This document shows positions 10,408 to 20,156 of a stretch of DNA of 64,000 nt, piece after piece. The position numbers and the translations under genes were made by a program. The stretch's first letter is position 1. Each line of letters starts with the position of its first letter. Location of the stretch: NCBI RefSeq assembly GCF_000188295.1, contig NZ_GL831112.1:1454847-1518846 (forward strand). The letters run 5' to 3'. The stretch comes from Streptococcus vestibularis ATCC 49124. GTDB lineage: Bacteria; Bacillota; Bacilli; Lactobacillales; Streptococcaceae. The notes below the pieces were generated by a model. It searched no databases and was not told where the DNA came from. It was given only the letters and a program-made list of their open reading frames with translations.

Positions 10408-11630
10408 TTACAAGATAACTGTAAAGGTGATGGTGTCATTTTTATAGGAGGTAAAGATTCGCCCTTTAAATAATTTAACCATGCTTTGCGCCATGGATAG
10501 ACCTATGCCAAAACCACTGTGCTCTTTGTTATTATGGGACTCATCAATACGATAAAAGCGCTCAAAAAACTTACTATAATCAACTTCCTTACCTTCTTTA
10601 TAGGTGTTTGACACTTCTAAACGAGCCCTTTTACGCGTTCTTCCAATCTGACGAAGTCTTACAGTAACCGTCCCTTCTGGATCACAATACTTGTTAGCAT
10701 TGTCCACAAGGAGAGTTACAAGTTCAAAGAGAGACTTCTCCTCAGCCTTTACATGGATATCTGGGGCGATATCCATAACGAAGGATTTGCCATCTCGGAC
10801 GACAGGTCCCTTAAAGTCCTCGGCTGCATCCTCTGTAATATAGGAAAAATCCACATCTTGAAGAACCATGTCCGGCTGCTCTTCCAGACGAGATAGAGCC
10901 ACAAGAGAATTGACTAGATTGGTCAAACGTGCCACCTGGTCATTAGTTGACTTAGTCCATTCATTCTCCCCTGTCATGAGTTCCTGTAACTCCGTATTAG
11001 CAGAAATAATAGCTAATGGGGTTTTCAATTCATGACCAGCATTAGTGATAAAACGCCGTTGCTTTTCATAGTTTCGAATAAAGGGACGAATGACAATTCC
11101 TGACAAAGCACTGACAATGACGACAAAAAAGATAAAAGCAAACAGTGATAAAAGAATAGAAAGACTGAACAAGGCTTGGGAAGAATTGTAATAAGAAGAC
11201 GTGTCCAAAAAAACTACAAGGATTTTATCTCTGCTGACTTTGCTAACCTGATAACTCAGATTGATATTTTTTCTCTAATCGTTCCAAGATTATTGGTCAA
11301 GCGACTAACTGTCAGAGCATATCTAGCCGCTTCCTCGTCGTTTATTAGGGATGTATGGCTGGTATCCTGGCTAACAACCTTATCGTCAGACAAGGTCAAA
11401 CTGAAAAAACGAAAGCTATCTGATGGAATCTCGCGCCCTTGATTAGTCTCAATTTTTTTGATTTTTCCGAAGCTTCCATTATTTTCTGTGAGTATGTTGA
11501 GGACCTTGCTAATTTCCTGCTCCGTCTGAAAGGACCTCACAGTGTTGATGATTCCCACCGTAAAGATCAAGATAAAGAGGATAGCCAAAGAAGTAATCAT
11601 TATAAACTGAAGTCGTAAACGTCTAAACAT
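10408..11630 (-). pseudogene. relS: Sensor histidine kinase RelS, frameshifted
   Basis: This should be the membrane sensor partner of RelR. The N-terminal part (11256-11630) has a membrane helix (about 10-32) and half of the extracellular sensor. The C-terminal part (10408-11208) has the second helix, H-box GHELKTPLAI, N-box VDNANKYC, F-box FFERFYRID and G-box GFGIGLS. The parts are in different frames. At an A6 run (minus strand, 11267-11272), one extra A would join them (REK-NINLSYQVSKVSRD). All kinase motifs remain, so the damage is recent or is a sequencing error. Confidence 0.85.
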
Positions 11631-11642
11631 GGCTACTCCTTT

Positions 11643-12320
11643 CTAATCTTGCAGAAGGCAGAAGTCGCCACCCTTTTCACCAAGAATACTAATATCCGCT
11701 TGAATGGCTTGCAATTTCTGGCGCAGGTAGGAAATATAGACCCAGACAATTGACTCGTCCACATCTTCCTCATCATCCCAGATAGTTTTAAAAAGGTGAT
11801 CAGTGGTTAATTTCTTGGCAGGATTGAGCATGAAGTGGGCCATTAACTTGGTCTCTCTGCTTGAAAGTCGAATAGCGTTCCCAGCTACCAACTCTTGTTC
11901 CTCTTGGTCCAAGCGAACAGAACCAAGGGTCAAAATTTTGGAGGTAAAAGTTTCACTAACACGACGCTCTAGCGACCGTAGACGAGCCAAAAGTTCCTTT
12001 AGGGAAATCGGCTTGGTCAAGTAATCATCCGCCCCAGCATCAAGTCCTGTCACGCGATCATCAATTTCAGCCATAGCTGTCAACATAATGACATGCGTCC
12101 TGTCCCCAGAGGAGCGAATCTCTTTCAATGCCTCGATACCTGTTTTTATGGGCATCATAATATCCATAATTATTACTTGATAAGCATTCTGTGCAGCTAG
12201 GTCTACTGCCTCTTGCCCATTGAATGCTTGATCCACCTCATAACCTTGATGCTCTAGGGCTGCCTTGTAAACTCGGGAAAGAGCCTCTTCATCCTCAGCT
12301 AGTAAAATTTTCAAAGCCAT
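11643..12320 (-). CDS. relR: Response regulator RelR (OmpR family)
   Basis: 225 residues. The receiver domain (1-120) has the acidic pair ED at 10-11, the phospho-acceptor in VIIMDIMMP near residue 53, and the Lys in LTKPIS. The DNA-binding winged helix (130-225) includes LSSRETKLMAHFMLNPAKKL and VDESIVWVYISYLRQKL. It lies between relP and relS with gaps of 1 and 12 bp. This order matches relP-relR-relS of S. mutans, where the two-component system controls the small alarmone synthetase. The name rests on that synteny. Confidence 0.85.
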   Translation of the reverse strand: MALKILLAEDEEALSRVYKAALEHQGYEVDQAFNGQEAVDLAAQNAYQVIIMDIMMPIKTGIEALKEIRSSGDRTHVIMLTAMAEIDDRVTGLDAGADDYLTKPISLKELLARLRSLERRVSETFTSKILTLGSVRLDQEEQELVAGNAIRLSSRETKLMAHFMLNPAKKLTTDHLFKTIWDDEEDVDESIVWVYISYLRQKLQAIQADISILGEKGGDFCLLQD

Positions 12321-12321
12321 T

Positions 12322-12945
12322 CTAGTCCCCTCCTTCTTGAATTAAGTTACGGATGGTCTGCATGGTCAAATCACATGAAGCTAATTCATCCGCACAGCGC
12401 TTAAGCTCACGGGTAATCATTTCTGGATTCTTGATGTCGTGCTTGTACTTCATCTGATGCTCCAAACTGGCCCAGGAATCCTGAGCAATGGTCCGAAGCT
12501 GAACCTCAACAAAATAGGTCCCTTTATCATTGCCTAGAACATCTGGAAAATCCGTCTCCATTTGCAAAATGAGGTGGTAAGAGCGATAGCCATTTGGCTT
12601 GGCATTTAGAATATAATCTTTCTCGTTATAGATAGAAACGTCAGGGATAGCCTTGATGACATCAATAGTTTTGTAAATATCATCGACAAAGCCACAAACA
12701 ATTCGAATCCCAATACTGTCACGAATTTCCTTGAGAGCAGACCGACTGGTCTCAGGCAAATTTTTCCTACGACACTTTTCACGCATAGAATCGCTTTCTT
12801 TAATTCGTGAAATGAAATGCTCATAGAGTTTGAAACCTGTTTCTTTTTTGCTAGTAATATTAGCCGCAATAATTGGGTCTGTTATTTCTTGTAAAATCTT
12901 GGGGAGATACTGAGCATATTCCCCATAGATACTTGGAGTTGACAT
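12322..12945 (-). CDS. relP: Small alarmone synthetase RelP
   Basis: A single-domain (p)ppGpp synthetase that makes alarmone from ATP and GDP/GTP, without the hydrolase or regulatory domains of long Rel. 207 residues. The RelA/SpoT synthetase signatures are IRDSIGIRIVCGFVDDIY, KPNGYRSYHL and VEVQLRTIAQDSWASLEHQ. It begins the relP-relR-relS operon with a strong GAGGAGG ribosome binding site. The TCS partner points to RelP rather than RelQ. Confidence 0.9.
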   Translation of the reverse strand: MSTPSIYGEYAQYLPKILQEITDPIIAANITSKKETGFKLYEHFISRIKESDSMREKCRRKNLPETSRSALKEIRDSIGIRIVCGFVDDIYKTIDVIKAIPDVSIYNEKDYILNAKPNGYRSYHLILQMETDFPDVLGNDKGTYFVEVQLRTIAQDSWASLEHQMKYKHDIKNPEMITRELKRCADELASCDLTMQTIRNLIQEGGD

Positions 12946-12972
12946 ATAAACCTCCTCTAATAGCGTTTCCTA

Positions 12973-12981
12973 ATTATAGCA
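12973..12981 (-). promoter_or_regulatory. Extended -10 promoter of relP
   Basis: TGCTATAAT on the minus strand, about 30 nt before the relP start. There is no clear -35. Confidence 0.6.
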
Positions 12982-13034
12982 TAGTTAGGCTTAAAAATAA
13001 GGAATGAGCCAGACAAGAAGGACTCTAAAGCTAA

Positions 13035-13060
13035 GAAAAAAATCCAGCCGAAGCCAGATT
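13035..13060 (-). terminator. Terminator after the GNAT pseudogene
   Basis: AATCTGGC and GCTGGATT pair with two G-T wobbles around a TTCG tetraloop, followed by seven T on the minus strand. Confidence 0.8.
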
Positions 13061-13092
13061 CATTTTGCTTATCTAAGTTAAATAGCACAAGG

Positions 13093-13585
13093 CTATTCAT
13101 CAAGAGATTTGACAAAAGGCCAGTTGTCCAATTTGTGTTTCTCGTAAGCCAAGACCTTATAACCACATTGCTTGTAGTCATTCTTCCGGAGTCACTGTCA
13201 ACATCATCAGGTACCAGTCGTACTCTGCAGAATCTTCCAGGTGTCTTTCAGACTCTTCAACGAAATTAAAATACTTGAACAACCTAGTAATGCTTATAAA
13301 ACGGAAAAGCTTAGTCGCCCCATTCTGAAGGTTCTTAAGCATAGACTCCGTCTAATGCTGTAAAATAGCTGCTGCAACAATGCGACCATCCTCTTCATCC
13401 ATCAAACAAGAGTCCATTTTTATAGCTAAACGGATCTTCTGCAAAGCTAAGACAAACTCATCATACTGTTTAGGATTCTTTAAATTACTAGCATTCATCA
13501 AAAGGCAGGGATAATCTTCAAAAGCATCTGCGCACACTTATGCCACTTTTTAAACTTCATCTTGTCTTGCTTTGCGATATTGCAT
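13093..13585 (-). pseudogene. GNAT family acetyltransferase, heavily degraded
   Basis: From ATG 13583-13585, with its ribosome binding site GGAGA, one frame reads MQYRKARQDEV-stop-KVA-stop-VCADAFEDYP. It continues to TAG at codon 78, goes on to EDSAEYDWYLMMLTVTPEE, and stops at TGA 13178-13180. A different frame then supplies CGYKVLAYEKHKLDNWPF and ends at TAG 13093-13095. The order fits a GNAT enzyme whose acetyl-CoA loop (after the LTVTPE strand) has been lost. At least four stops, a deletion and a frameshift make it clearly dead. Promoter-like TGTTATACT and a terminator are still present. Confidence 0.75.
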
Positions 13586-13693
13586 CTTGGTCTCCTAATC
13601 TGTCTGTTTTTTCTCAGTATAACATAAAACGCATGAGTTACAGCCATACATTTTATGGAATTTTGTTAAATCTTATAATTTTCTAAGAATATC

Positions 13694-15472
13694 CTAGGCC
13701 ACTTCTTCCGTAAACTGACTATTATAAAGATCGGCATAGAAACCTTCTGCTGCCATGAGCTCATCATGATTTCCCTGTTCAATAATGTTACCATCTTTCA
13801 TCACAAGGATAAGGTTGGCATTTCGAATGGTTGATAAGCGATGGGCAATGACAAAGGACGTACGACCCTCCATAAGCTTGTCCATAGCCTTCTGAATCAA
13901 TTCTTCTGTTCGTGTGTCAACTGATGATGTTGCCTCGTCCAAGATAAGAAGAGGAGCATCCTTAAGAAGTGCACGCGCAATGGTCAAAAGTTGTTTCTGA
14001 CCAACTGATAAAGTAACAGAATCATCCAAATAGGTATCGTAACCTTTTGGAAGTGTGGTGATGAAGTGATGAACACCCACGGCCTTAGCTGCAGCAATAA
14101 CTTGCTCATCAGAAATATTCTCTTGGTTGTAAATCAAATTATCACGAATAGTACCTTCAAAAAGCCAAGTGTCTTGAAGCACCATAGAGAATTGATCATG
14201 AACGGTTTCACGTTTCATGTCGTTCGTATTCACACCGTCAATGGTGATACGGCCTTGATCAATATTATAGAATTTCATGAGCAGGTTAACAATGGTTGTC
14301 TTACCAGCACCCGTTGGACCAACGATCGCAATCTTTTGACCTGGTTTAGCAAGAGCTGAAAAGTCATGAATAATAGTCTTTTCAGGAGTATAACCAAAGG
14401 AAACATGATCAAAGACTACTTGACCTTTAGTATCTGTCAACTCAGCTGTCTTAGCTGACTCGTCGTCCATATCTTTTTCTTCCAAAAATTCAAAGATACG
14501 ACCAATGGCTGCAATGGATGATTGGAGTTGTGTAATTCCTTGTGCAATTTGAGAAAGAGGTTGTGAGAAGATACGAACATAGGTCATGAAGGCTACCACA
14601 TCACCAATAGTCAAGCTACCGTCAATAACTTTGATAGCACCCACAAGACAGACCATGACATAACCAAAGTTCCCAATGAAAATCATAAGTGGCATCATAA
14701 TACCAGAGATAAACTGTGATTGCCACATAGATTTATAGAGCTTATCATTAAGCCCCTTGAAAGCTTGACTGCTTTCTTTAGATGCATTGTAGCTCGTTAC
14801 AACTGCTTGACCTGTGTAGATTTCTTCAATGTACCCATTAATGTTAGCCAAATTTTCTTGTTGGCGTTTAAAAAGTGGTTGCGAGAAGCCCATGATAAAG
14901 GCTACTAGAACAAATCCAATCAAGACAGAACCAATCGCAGTGAAAGCCATAGTGACATTTGAGTAGAACATCATAATAATGGCTGCTACCAAGAGAATAC
15001 TTGAAGTAATTAGAGTACCCAGACCTTGACTAAGCGATTGTCCCAAAAGGTCAACGTCATTAGTCACACGAGAGAGTGTGTCTCCTTGAGAATGACTGTC
15101 GAAATAATTAAGAGGGACACTGTTGATTTTCTTTTGGATAGCTGTACGGAAACGTTGTGAAAAGCGTTGTGTAACCGTCGCAACCGTAAAACTTTGTAAG
15201 TAACCAACAATGGCTGAAATAACATATAAAACAGCCAAGGTCATAGCAATACTTGCTACCTTGTCCAAATCAATGCCTGGAATCGTCCCCATTTTTGTAG
15301 GTGTGATACCTTCAGTAATAGTATTGGTAATTCCTTTAAGCTTATCTGGTCCAATAACTGTAATGACAGCTGAAATAATTGCTCCAAAAATCGCAAGGAC
15401 AAACGGAATTTGGAAACCTTTAATATAGGGTTTTAAGCGTTTATAGGATGATGTTTTTGGCTTATTTTCCAT
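13694..15472 (-). CDS. Heterodimeric ABC exporter, subunit with catalytic Walker B
   Basis: 592 residues: a six-helix membrane domain (about 1-320) fused to a nucleotide-binding domain. The NBD has Walker A GPTGAGKTT, Walker B LLILDEATSS with the catalytic Glu, and H-loop FVIAHRLST. Its signature is aberrant: LSVGQ instead of LSGGQ. With its partner this makes one good and one degenerate ATP site, as in BmrCD- or LmrCD-type drug exporters. The start overlaps the partner's end by 11 bp. Substrate unknown; multidrug export is likely from the MarR gene upstream. Confidence 0.9.
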   Translation of the reverse strand: MENKPKTSSYKRLKPYIKGFQIPFVLAIFGAIISAVITVIGPDKLKGITNTITEGITPTKMGTIPGIDLDKVASIAMTLAVLYVISAIVGYLQSFTVATVTQRFSQRFRTAIQKKINSVPLNYFDSHSQGDTLSRVTNDVDLLGQSLSQGLGTLITSSILLVAAIIMMFYSNVTMAFTAIGSVLIGFVLVAFIMGFSQPLFKRQQENLANINGYIEEIYTGQAVVTSYNASKESSQAFKGLNDKLYKSMWQSQFISGIMMPLMIFIGNFGYVMVCLVGAIKVIDGSLTIGDVVAFMTYVRIFSQPLSQIAQGITQLQSSIAAIGRIFEFLEEKDMDDESAKTAELTDTKGQVVFDHVSFGYTPEKTIIHDFSALAKPGQKIAIVGPTGAGKTTIVNLLMKFYNIDQGRITIDGVNTNDMKRETVHDQFSMVLQDTWLFEGTIRDNLIYNQENISDEQVIAAAKAVGVHHFITTLPKGYDTYLDDSVTLSVGQKQLLTIARALLKDAPLLILDEATSSVDTRTEELIQKAMDKLMEGRTSFVIAHRLSTIRNANLILVMKDGNIIEQGNHDELMAAEGFYADLYNSQFTEEVA

Positions 15473-17276
15473 TTTCTAACTCCTCCTTAGACAATTGTGA
15501 ATAGGCAATTTCTTGGTAAACCTCATTGTTAGCCAAGAGTTCCTTGTGGGTTCCTTGACCAACGACCTTACCTTGATCAAGAACCAAGATTTGGTCAGCA
15601 TCCATAATAGTAGAGATGCGTTGGGCAACAATCAACTTGGTCAAATCTTGTGTTTTTTCAGCCAGTTCTTGACGTAACTTACGATCGGTCTTATAGTCTA
15701 AGGCTGAGAAAGAATCATCGAAAATCAAGATTTCAGGCTTACGTGCCAAGGCACGCGCAATAGCCAAACGTTGTTTCTGTCCACCTGAGAAGTTAGACCC
15801 GGCTTGGGCAACCTCTGCTTTAAGTTGACCTTCTTTATTTTCAACAAAATCTTTTCCTTGAGCCAATTCGAGAGCTTCCCAAATCTTAGAATCATCAAGG
15901 GGACTGTTATTACTCGTTCCCATCGTCATATTTGACGTGATATCACCTGAGAAAAGCACAGCCTTCTGTGGAATATAACCGACTATATTGTGCAAAGTTT
16001 CATGGTCATAATGTCGCACATCTACACCGTCAACCTTGATAGTTCCTTGCGTGGCATCATAAAAACGTGGGATAAGGTTGACAAGTGTTGATTTACCAGA
16101 GCCAGTCGAACCAATAAAAGCAACCGTATCTCCTTTTTTAGCTTTGAAGCTAACATGCTCCAAAACAGGCTCTGAAGTTTCAGAATAACGGAAGGAAACA
16201 TCATCAAATTCGACAATACCCACTTCTTTAGGCTTTTCAGAACTATGTTCAGGGTAAGAAACTGAAGATTGAGTATCTAAAACTTCATTGATACGTCCAG
16301 CTGCTACAACTGCTCGTGGAAGAAGGAAGAAGACAACAATTATCATCATGAATCCCATAACAACCTGCATGGCATAAGATGAGTAAACCACCATGTCTGA
16401 GAAGAGATGGACCTTGTTTTCCATGGCACCAGCAATCTTAGTTGGATCTGTTGGAATCTTAACATCTTCAATTAGATGCGCACCAATCCAATAAATAGCT
16501 AGCGTCAAACCACTAGATACAGCAGTCATCACCGGTGTCAGTAAGGCAAAAGAACGACCGATAAAGAGATTGTTTTGGGTCAAATCAGTATTGGCCTTTT
16601 CAAATTTATCCTCTTGATAACTTTCAGCGTTATAGGCACGCACCACACGAATCCCAGTAAGAGATTCACGCGTTACGCTATTAAGTTTATCTGTCAGAGT
16701 TTGAATCAAGCGTTGCTTAGGCATGACCATAATCAAGAGGAAGAGCATGAGAATGGCAATTACTGCCACAGCCACAAGCAAGGCAAGAAGCCAGTTCCCA
16801 TTTTTATCAGCAATCTTTGTAATCGCCCAAATAGCCATGATAGGGCCCTGTGTAATGACCTGTAGGCCCATGGTCAGTACCATCTGTAATTGTGTAATAT
16901 CGTTTGTCGTACGGGTCAAAAGACTAGGAATAGAGAATTTCTTAATCTCGGCATCCGAAAAATCTAGAACCTGATGAAAGATATCATCACGAAGACGAGT
17001 AGTAAAACTTGCTGCTGTTCTGGCAGCTAGAAAACCAACCACTACAGAGGCCATAAAGCCCGCAAAGGACATTAAAAGCATTCGCATCCCTGGGGCATCC
17101 GTATTCCAAGCAAAAATATCCGATGCCTTAGTTCCCTTAGTTGATAAGAGTGTCGTAATATCAGACATATAGTCTGGAATTTTCAAGTTTAGATAGACGT
17201 TCAAGCAAACAAAAATCACCGCTAAGACAATCATGATTAACTCTTTTGTCGTTAAACGTTTAAAGATTTTAAACAT
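15462..17276 (-). CDS. Heterodimeric ABC exporter, subunit with degenerate Walker B
   Basis: 604 residues: membrane domain then NBD. Walker A is GSTGSGKST and the signature FSGGQKQR is canonical. The Walker B segment is LIFDDSFSALD, with Asp for the catalytic Glu, and the H-loop is IVAQRIST, with Gln for His. Its own Walker A/B plus the partner's LSVGQ form the degenerate site. The partner's Walker A/B plus this FSGGQ form the active site. A loop of about 50 residues around 275-320 precedes the last helices. It starts 3 bp after the MarR gene, in one operon. Confidence 0.9.
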   Translation of the reverse strand: MFKIFKRLTTKELIMIVLAVIFVCLNVYLNLKIPDYMSDITTLLSTKGTKASDIFAWNTDAPGMRMLLMSFAGFMASVVVGFLAARTAASFTTRLRDDIFHQVLDFSDAEIKKFSIPSLLTRTTNDITQLQMVLTMGLQVITQGPIMAIWAITKIADKNGNWLLALLVAVAVIAILMLFLLIMVMPKQRLIQTLTDKLNSVTRESLTGIRVVRAYNAESYQEDKFEKANTDLTQNNLFIGRSFALLTPVMTAVSSGLTLAIYWIGAHLIEDVKIPTDPTKIAGAMENKVHLFSDMVVYSSYAMQVVMGFMMIIVVFFLLPRAVVAAGRINEVLDTQSSVSYPEHSSEKPKEVGIVEFDDVSFRYSETSEPVLEHVSFKAKKGDTVAFIGSTGSGKSTLVNLIPRFYDATQGTIKVDGVDVRHYDHETLHNIVGYIPQKAVLFSGDITSNMTMGTSNNSPLDDSKIWEALELAQGKDFVENKEGQLKAEVAQAGSNFSGGQKQRLAIARALARKPEILIFDDSFSALDYKTDRKLRQELAEKTQDLTKLIVAQRISTIMDADQILVLDQGKVVGQGTHKELLANNEVYQEIAYSQLSKEELENGK

Positions 17277-17279
17277 AAG

Positions 17280-17723
17280 TTACTCCTTATTTTTTTCTAA
17301 ATTCATACGAATTTGGTGAAAGACTCGAAAAGCTGTTTCAGCATCTTCTTTCGAAATACCATCTAACAACTGTTCATGGATAGCCTCTCGGAAATATCCG
17401 ACATCTTGGGCCTTCTTTTCACCCAAGTCTGTCAGATGAACATACTTGTAGCGTTTGTCCTTATCAGATGTCACCAATTCAACAAAACCATTTTTCTCCA
17501 TACGTTTGACCAAATTACTAGCCACTGACTTGGAAATAGATAGTCTTTTCTCAATATCTTTGATAAATATTTCTTTATCTTGATTCTCAAACAAGTACCT
17601 GACGGCAAATCCTTGCGGGCCAGCTAAATGCTCAACACCATACGCTTTACCCAACTCTTGCACGCGAGATTCCATAGTATTGATGAATTCTCTGAATTCA
17701 CTAAAAGGATCTTTCTCATGCAT
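17280..17723 (-). CDS. MarR family transcriptional regulator of the ABC exporter
   Basis: 147 residues with the MarR winged helix: KDIEKRLSISKSVASNLVKRMEKNGFV is the recognition helix and following strand, and DKDKRYKYVHLT is the wing. It is the first gene of an operon with the two exporter genes. Palindromes overlap its promoter, so it probably represses its own operon and releases on ligand binding. The gene is preceded by AAGGAGG. Ligand unknown. Confidence 0.9.
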   Translation of the reverse strand: MHEKDPFSEFREFINTMESRVQELGKAYGVEHLAGPQGFAVRYLFENQDKEIFIKDIEKRLSISKSVASNLVKRMEKNGFVELVTSDKDKRYKYVHLTDLGEKKAQDVGYFREAIHEQLLDGISKEDAETAFRVFHQIRMNLEKNKE

Positions 17724-17742
17724 CGCAAGCTCCTCCTTGAAT

Positions 17743-17809
17743 AATTCTCATGGAAACTATTTTAGTTCTTGTGAGAACTATTGTCAAGAAAAAAGTTCTT
17801 ATGAGAACT
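17743..17809 (-). promoter_or_regulatory. MarR operon promoter with three operator palindromes
   Basis: TTGACA (17782-17787) and TAAAAT (17759-17764), minus strand, with a 17-bp spacer. An 18-bp palindrome, TAGTTCTTGTGAGAACTA (17763-17780), fills the spacer and touches the -10. A 16-bp one, AGTTCTTATGAGAACT (17794-17809), lies just upstream of the -35. A weaker one, AATTCTCATGGAAACT (17743-17758), lies downstream. Centre distances are 30 and 21 bp, near whole helical turns. Confidence 0.8.
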
Positions 17810-17850
17810 AAAAAAAGAGCGAGAAAGAAAATTGCTTTCCACTCTCACTC
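17810..17850 (-). terminator. Terminator between def and the MarR operon
   Basis: An imperfect stem (GTGGAAAG with CTTTCTCGCTC) is followed by seven T on the minus strand. It directly abuts the distal MarR operator. Confidence 0.55.
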
Positions 17851-17882
17851 CCGCAACTTTGGTTTTTAAGGCTTTGAACTCA

Positions 17883-17909
17883 ATAGCCTAGACCGCTTGG
17901 GCTAGGCTA
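17883..17909. other. 9-bp hairpin just after the def stop
   Basis: ATAGCCTAG / CTAGGCTAT with a 10-base loop and no T-run on either strand. It could protect the def mRNA end or cause pausing. Confidence 0.4.
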
Positions 17910-17910
17910 T

Positions 17911-18321
17911 CTAAATAATAATCCCCTCCAAATGATCCAATTCATGTTGAATAATTTGGGCTGGCATTCCAGAAAAATTTAACTGTTTAAGCATCCATTG
18001 TTCATCTAAATAAGCAACCTCAATCGACTCATAACGTCTGGTTGGACGACTTCCTTCTAAAGACAAGCAAGACTCCTCTGTTTGAAAAGGTGAGGACTTG
18101 CTGACTAAAACAGGATTAAACATGACTAGATTAACAAAACCGATATTGACGATAATAACACGCTTTTTAACTCCAATCATATTGGCAGCCATACCCACAC
18201 AGGCATCCTTATGAAACTCCAGTGTATCACGTAAATCCTTTGCTAAATAGAGGTCTTCTTTAGTCGCTTCTGTCGATTTTTGTCCAAGGAAAAAGACATC
18301 CTTTACGATTGTTTTTATCAT
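17911..18321 (-). CDS. def: Peptide deformylase-like protein with altered active-site motif
   Basis: 136 residues with the deformylase layout. Motif III HELDH (metal and catalysis) is intact. Motif II reads ESCLSL where EGCLSL is normal. Motif I reads GMAANMIG where GLAAxQIG is normal, so the catalytic Gln is Met. True deformylases use that Gln to stabilise the transition state, so this is probably a weak or non-deformylase paralog. Such PDF-like genes exist in other streptococci and staphylococci. A normal def should be elsewhere. It is monocistronic. Confidence 0.85.
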   Translation of the reverse strand: MIKTIVKDVFFLGQKSTEATKEDLYLAKDLRDTLEFHKDACVGMAANMIGVKKRVIIVNIGFVNLVMFNPVLVSKSSPFQTEESCLSLEGSRPTRRYESIEVAYLDEQWMLKQLNFSGMPAQIIQHELDHLEGIII

Positions 18322-18357
18322 CTATTTACTCCCTTTTCATATTAATCACCTTGACCT

Positions 18358-18366
18358 ATTATATCA
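18358..18366 (-). promoter_or_regulatory. Extended -10 promoter of the def-like gene
   Basis: TGATATAAT on the minus strand, about 40 nt before the start. Confidence 0.5.
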
Positions 18367-18393
18367 AAAGGCCTACCATCTAGTAAAACAGAC

Positions 18394-18420
18394 AAAAAAA
18401 GAAACCCGCAGGCTTCTTTT
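18394..18420 (-). terminator. Terminator of gdhA
   Basis: AAGAAGCC / GGTTTCTT with one G-T pair and a short loop, then seven T on the minus strand. Confidence 0.8.
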
Positions 18421-18458
18421 CTTATTTTATTGAGAGGCTATCGGTAATAGTCTATCAA

Positions 18459-19838
<1,380 letters not shown>

Positions 19839-19860
19839 TTAGTAATTTAATTACATGAAT

Positions 19861-19889
19861 AGTATAAATTTTCAGAATCTTCTTGTCAA
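19861..19889 (-). promoter_or_regulatory. gdhA promoter with CodY-like box in the spacer
   Basis: TTGACA (19884-19889), a 17-bp spacer and TATACT (19861-19866) on the minus strand. The spacer holds AATTTTCAGAATCTT (19867-19881), matching the CodY consensus AATTTTCWGAAAATT at 13 of 15 positions. Binding there would block RNA polymerase. gdhA is a CodY target in other streptococci. Confidence 0.75.
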
Positions 19890-20051
19890 GTGTTTTTTGT
19901 CATTTTTTCGATTTGCATGTTATATTTTATTACATGGGTAATTCTTCCTCTTTTGTAAAAACCTATCACGTCAGCAATGTAAGCGCATTACCTTTTTGGG
20001 GTGTTCTTTCAAAAATTTTCTCCTTATTTAAAGACTTGAAGCTGAATTTAT

Positions 20052-20080
20052 TTGAAAAAACAATTTAGTTATTTTACTAT
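20052..20080 (+). promoter_or_regulatory. Candidate nadR promoter
   Basis: TTGAAA (20052-20057), a 17-bp spacer and TACTAT (20075-20080). A degenerate copy of the downstream palindrome, TAGTTATTTTACTA (20066-20079), overlaps the -10. Confidence 0.5.
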
Positions 20081-20116
20081 TTCATCTATTTACATTACCT
20101 CGAAACTATGTTACCA

Positions 20117-20142
20117 TTAATATAGTAAATTTACTATATTAA
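20117..20142. promoter_or_regulatory. Perfect 26-bp palindrome, candidate NrtR operator of nadR
   Basis: Each half reads TTAATATAGTAAA and is the exact reverse complement of the other. It ends 14 nt before the nadR ATG, just ahead of the AAAGGA ribosome binding site. NrtR is encoded by the next gene but one, so local feedback is likely. Confidence 0.75.
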
Positions 20143-20156
20143 AAAAGGATAAGCCT

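Noticed and set aside
12957..13181. 74-codon minus-strand open frame between relP and the GNAT pseudogene
   Set aside because: It crosses the pseudogene terminator and is out of frame with the GNAT tail, which explains the sequence better.
19883..20068. 61-codon plus-strand frame between gdhA and nadR
   Set aside because: It starts inside the gdhA promoter, has no ribosome binding site and a composition typical of AT-rich spacer.
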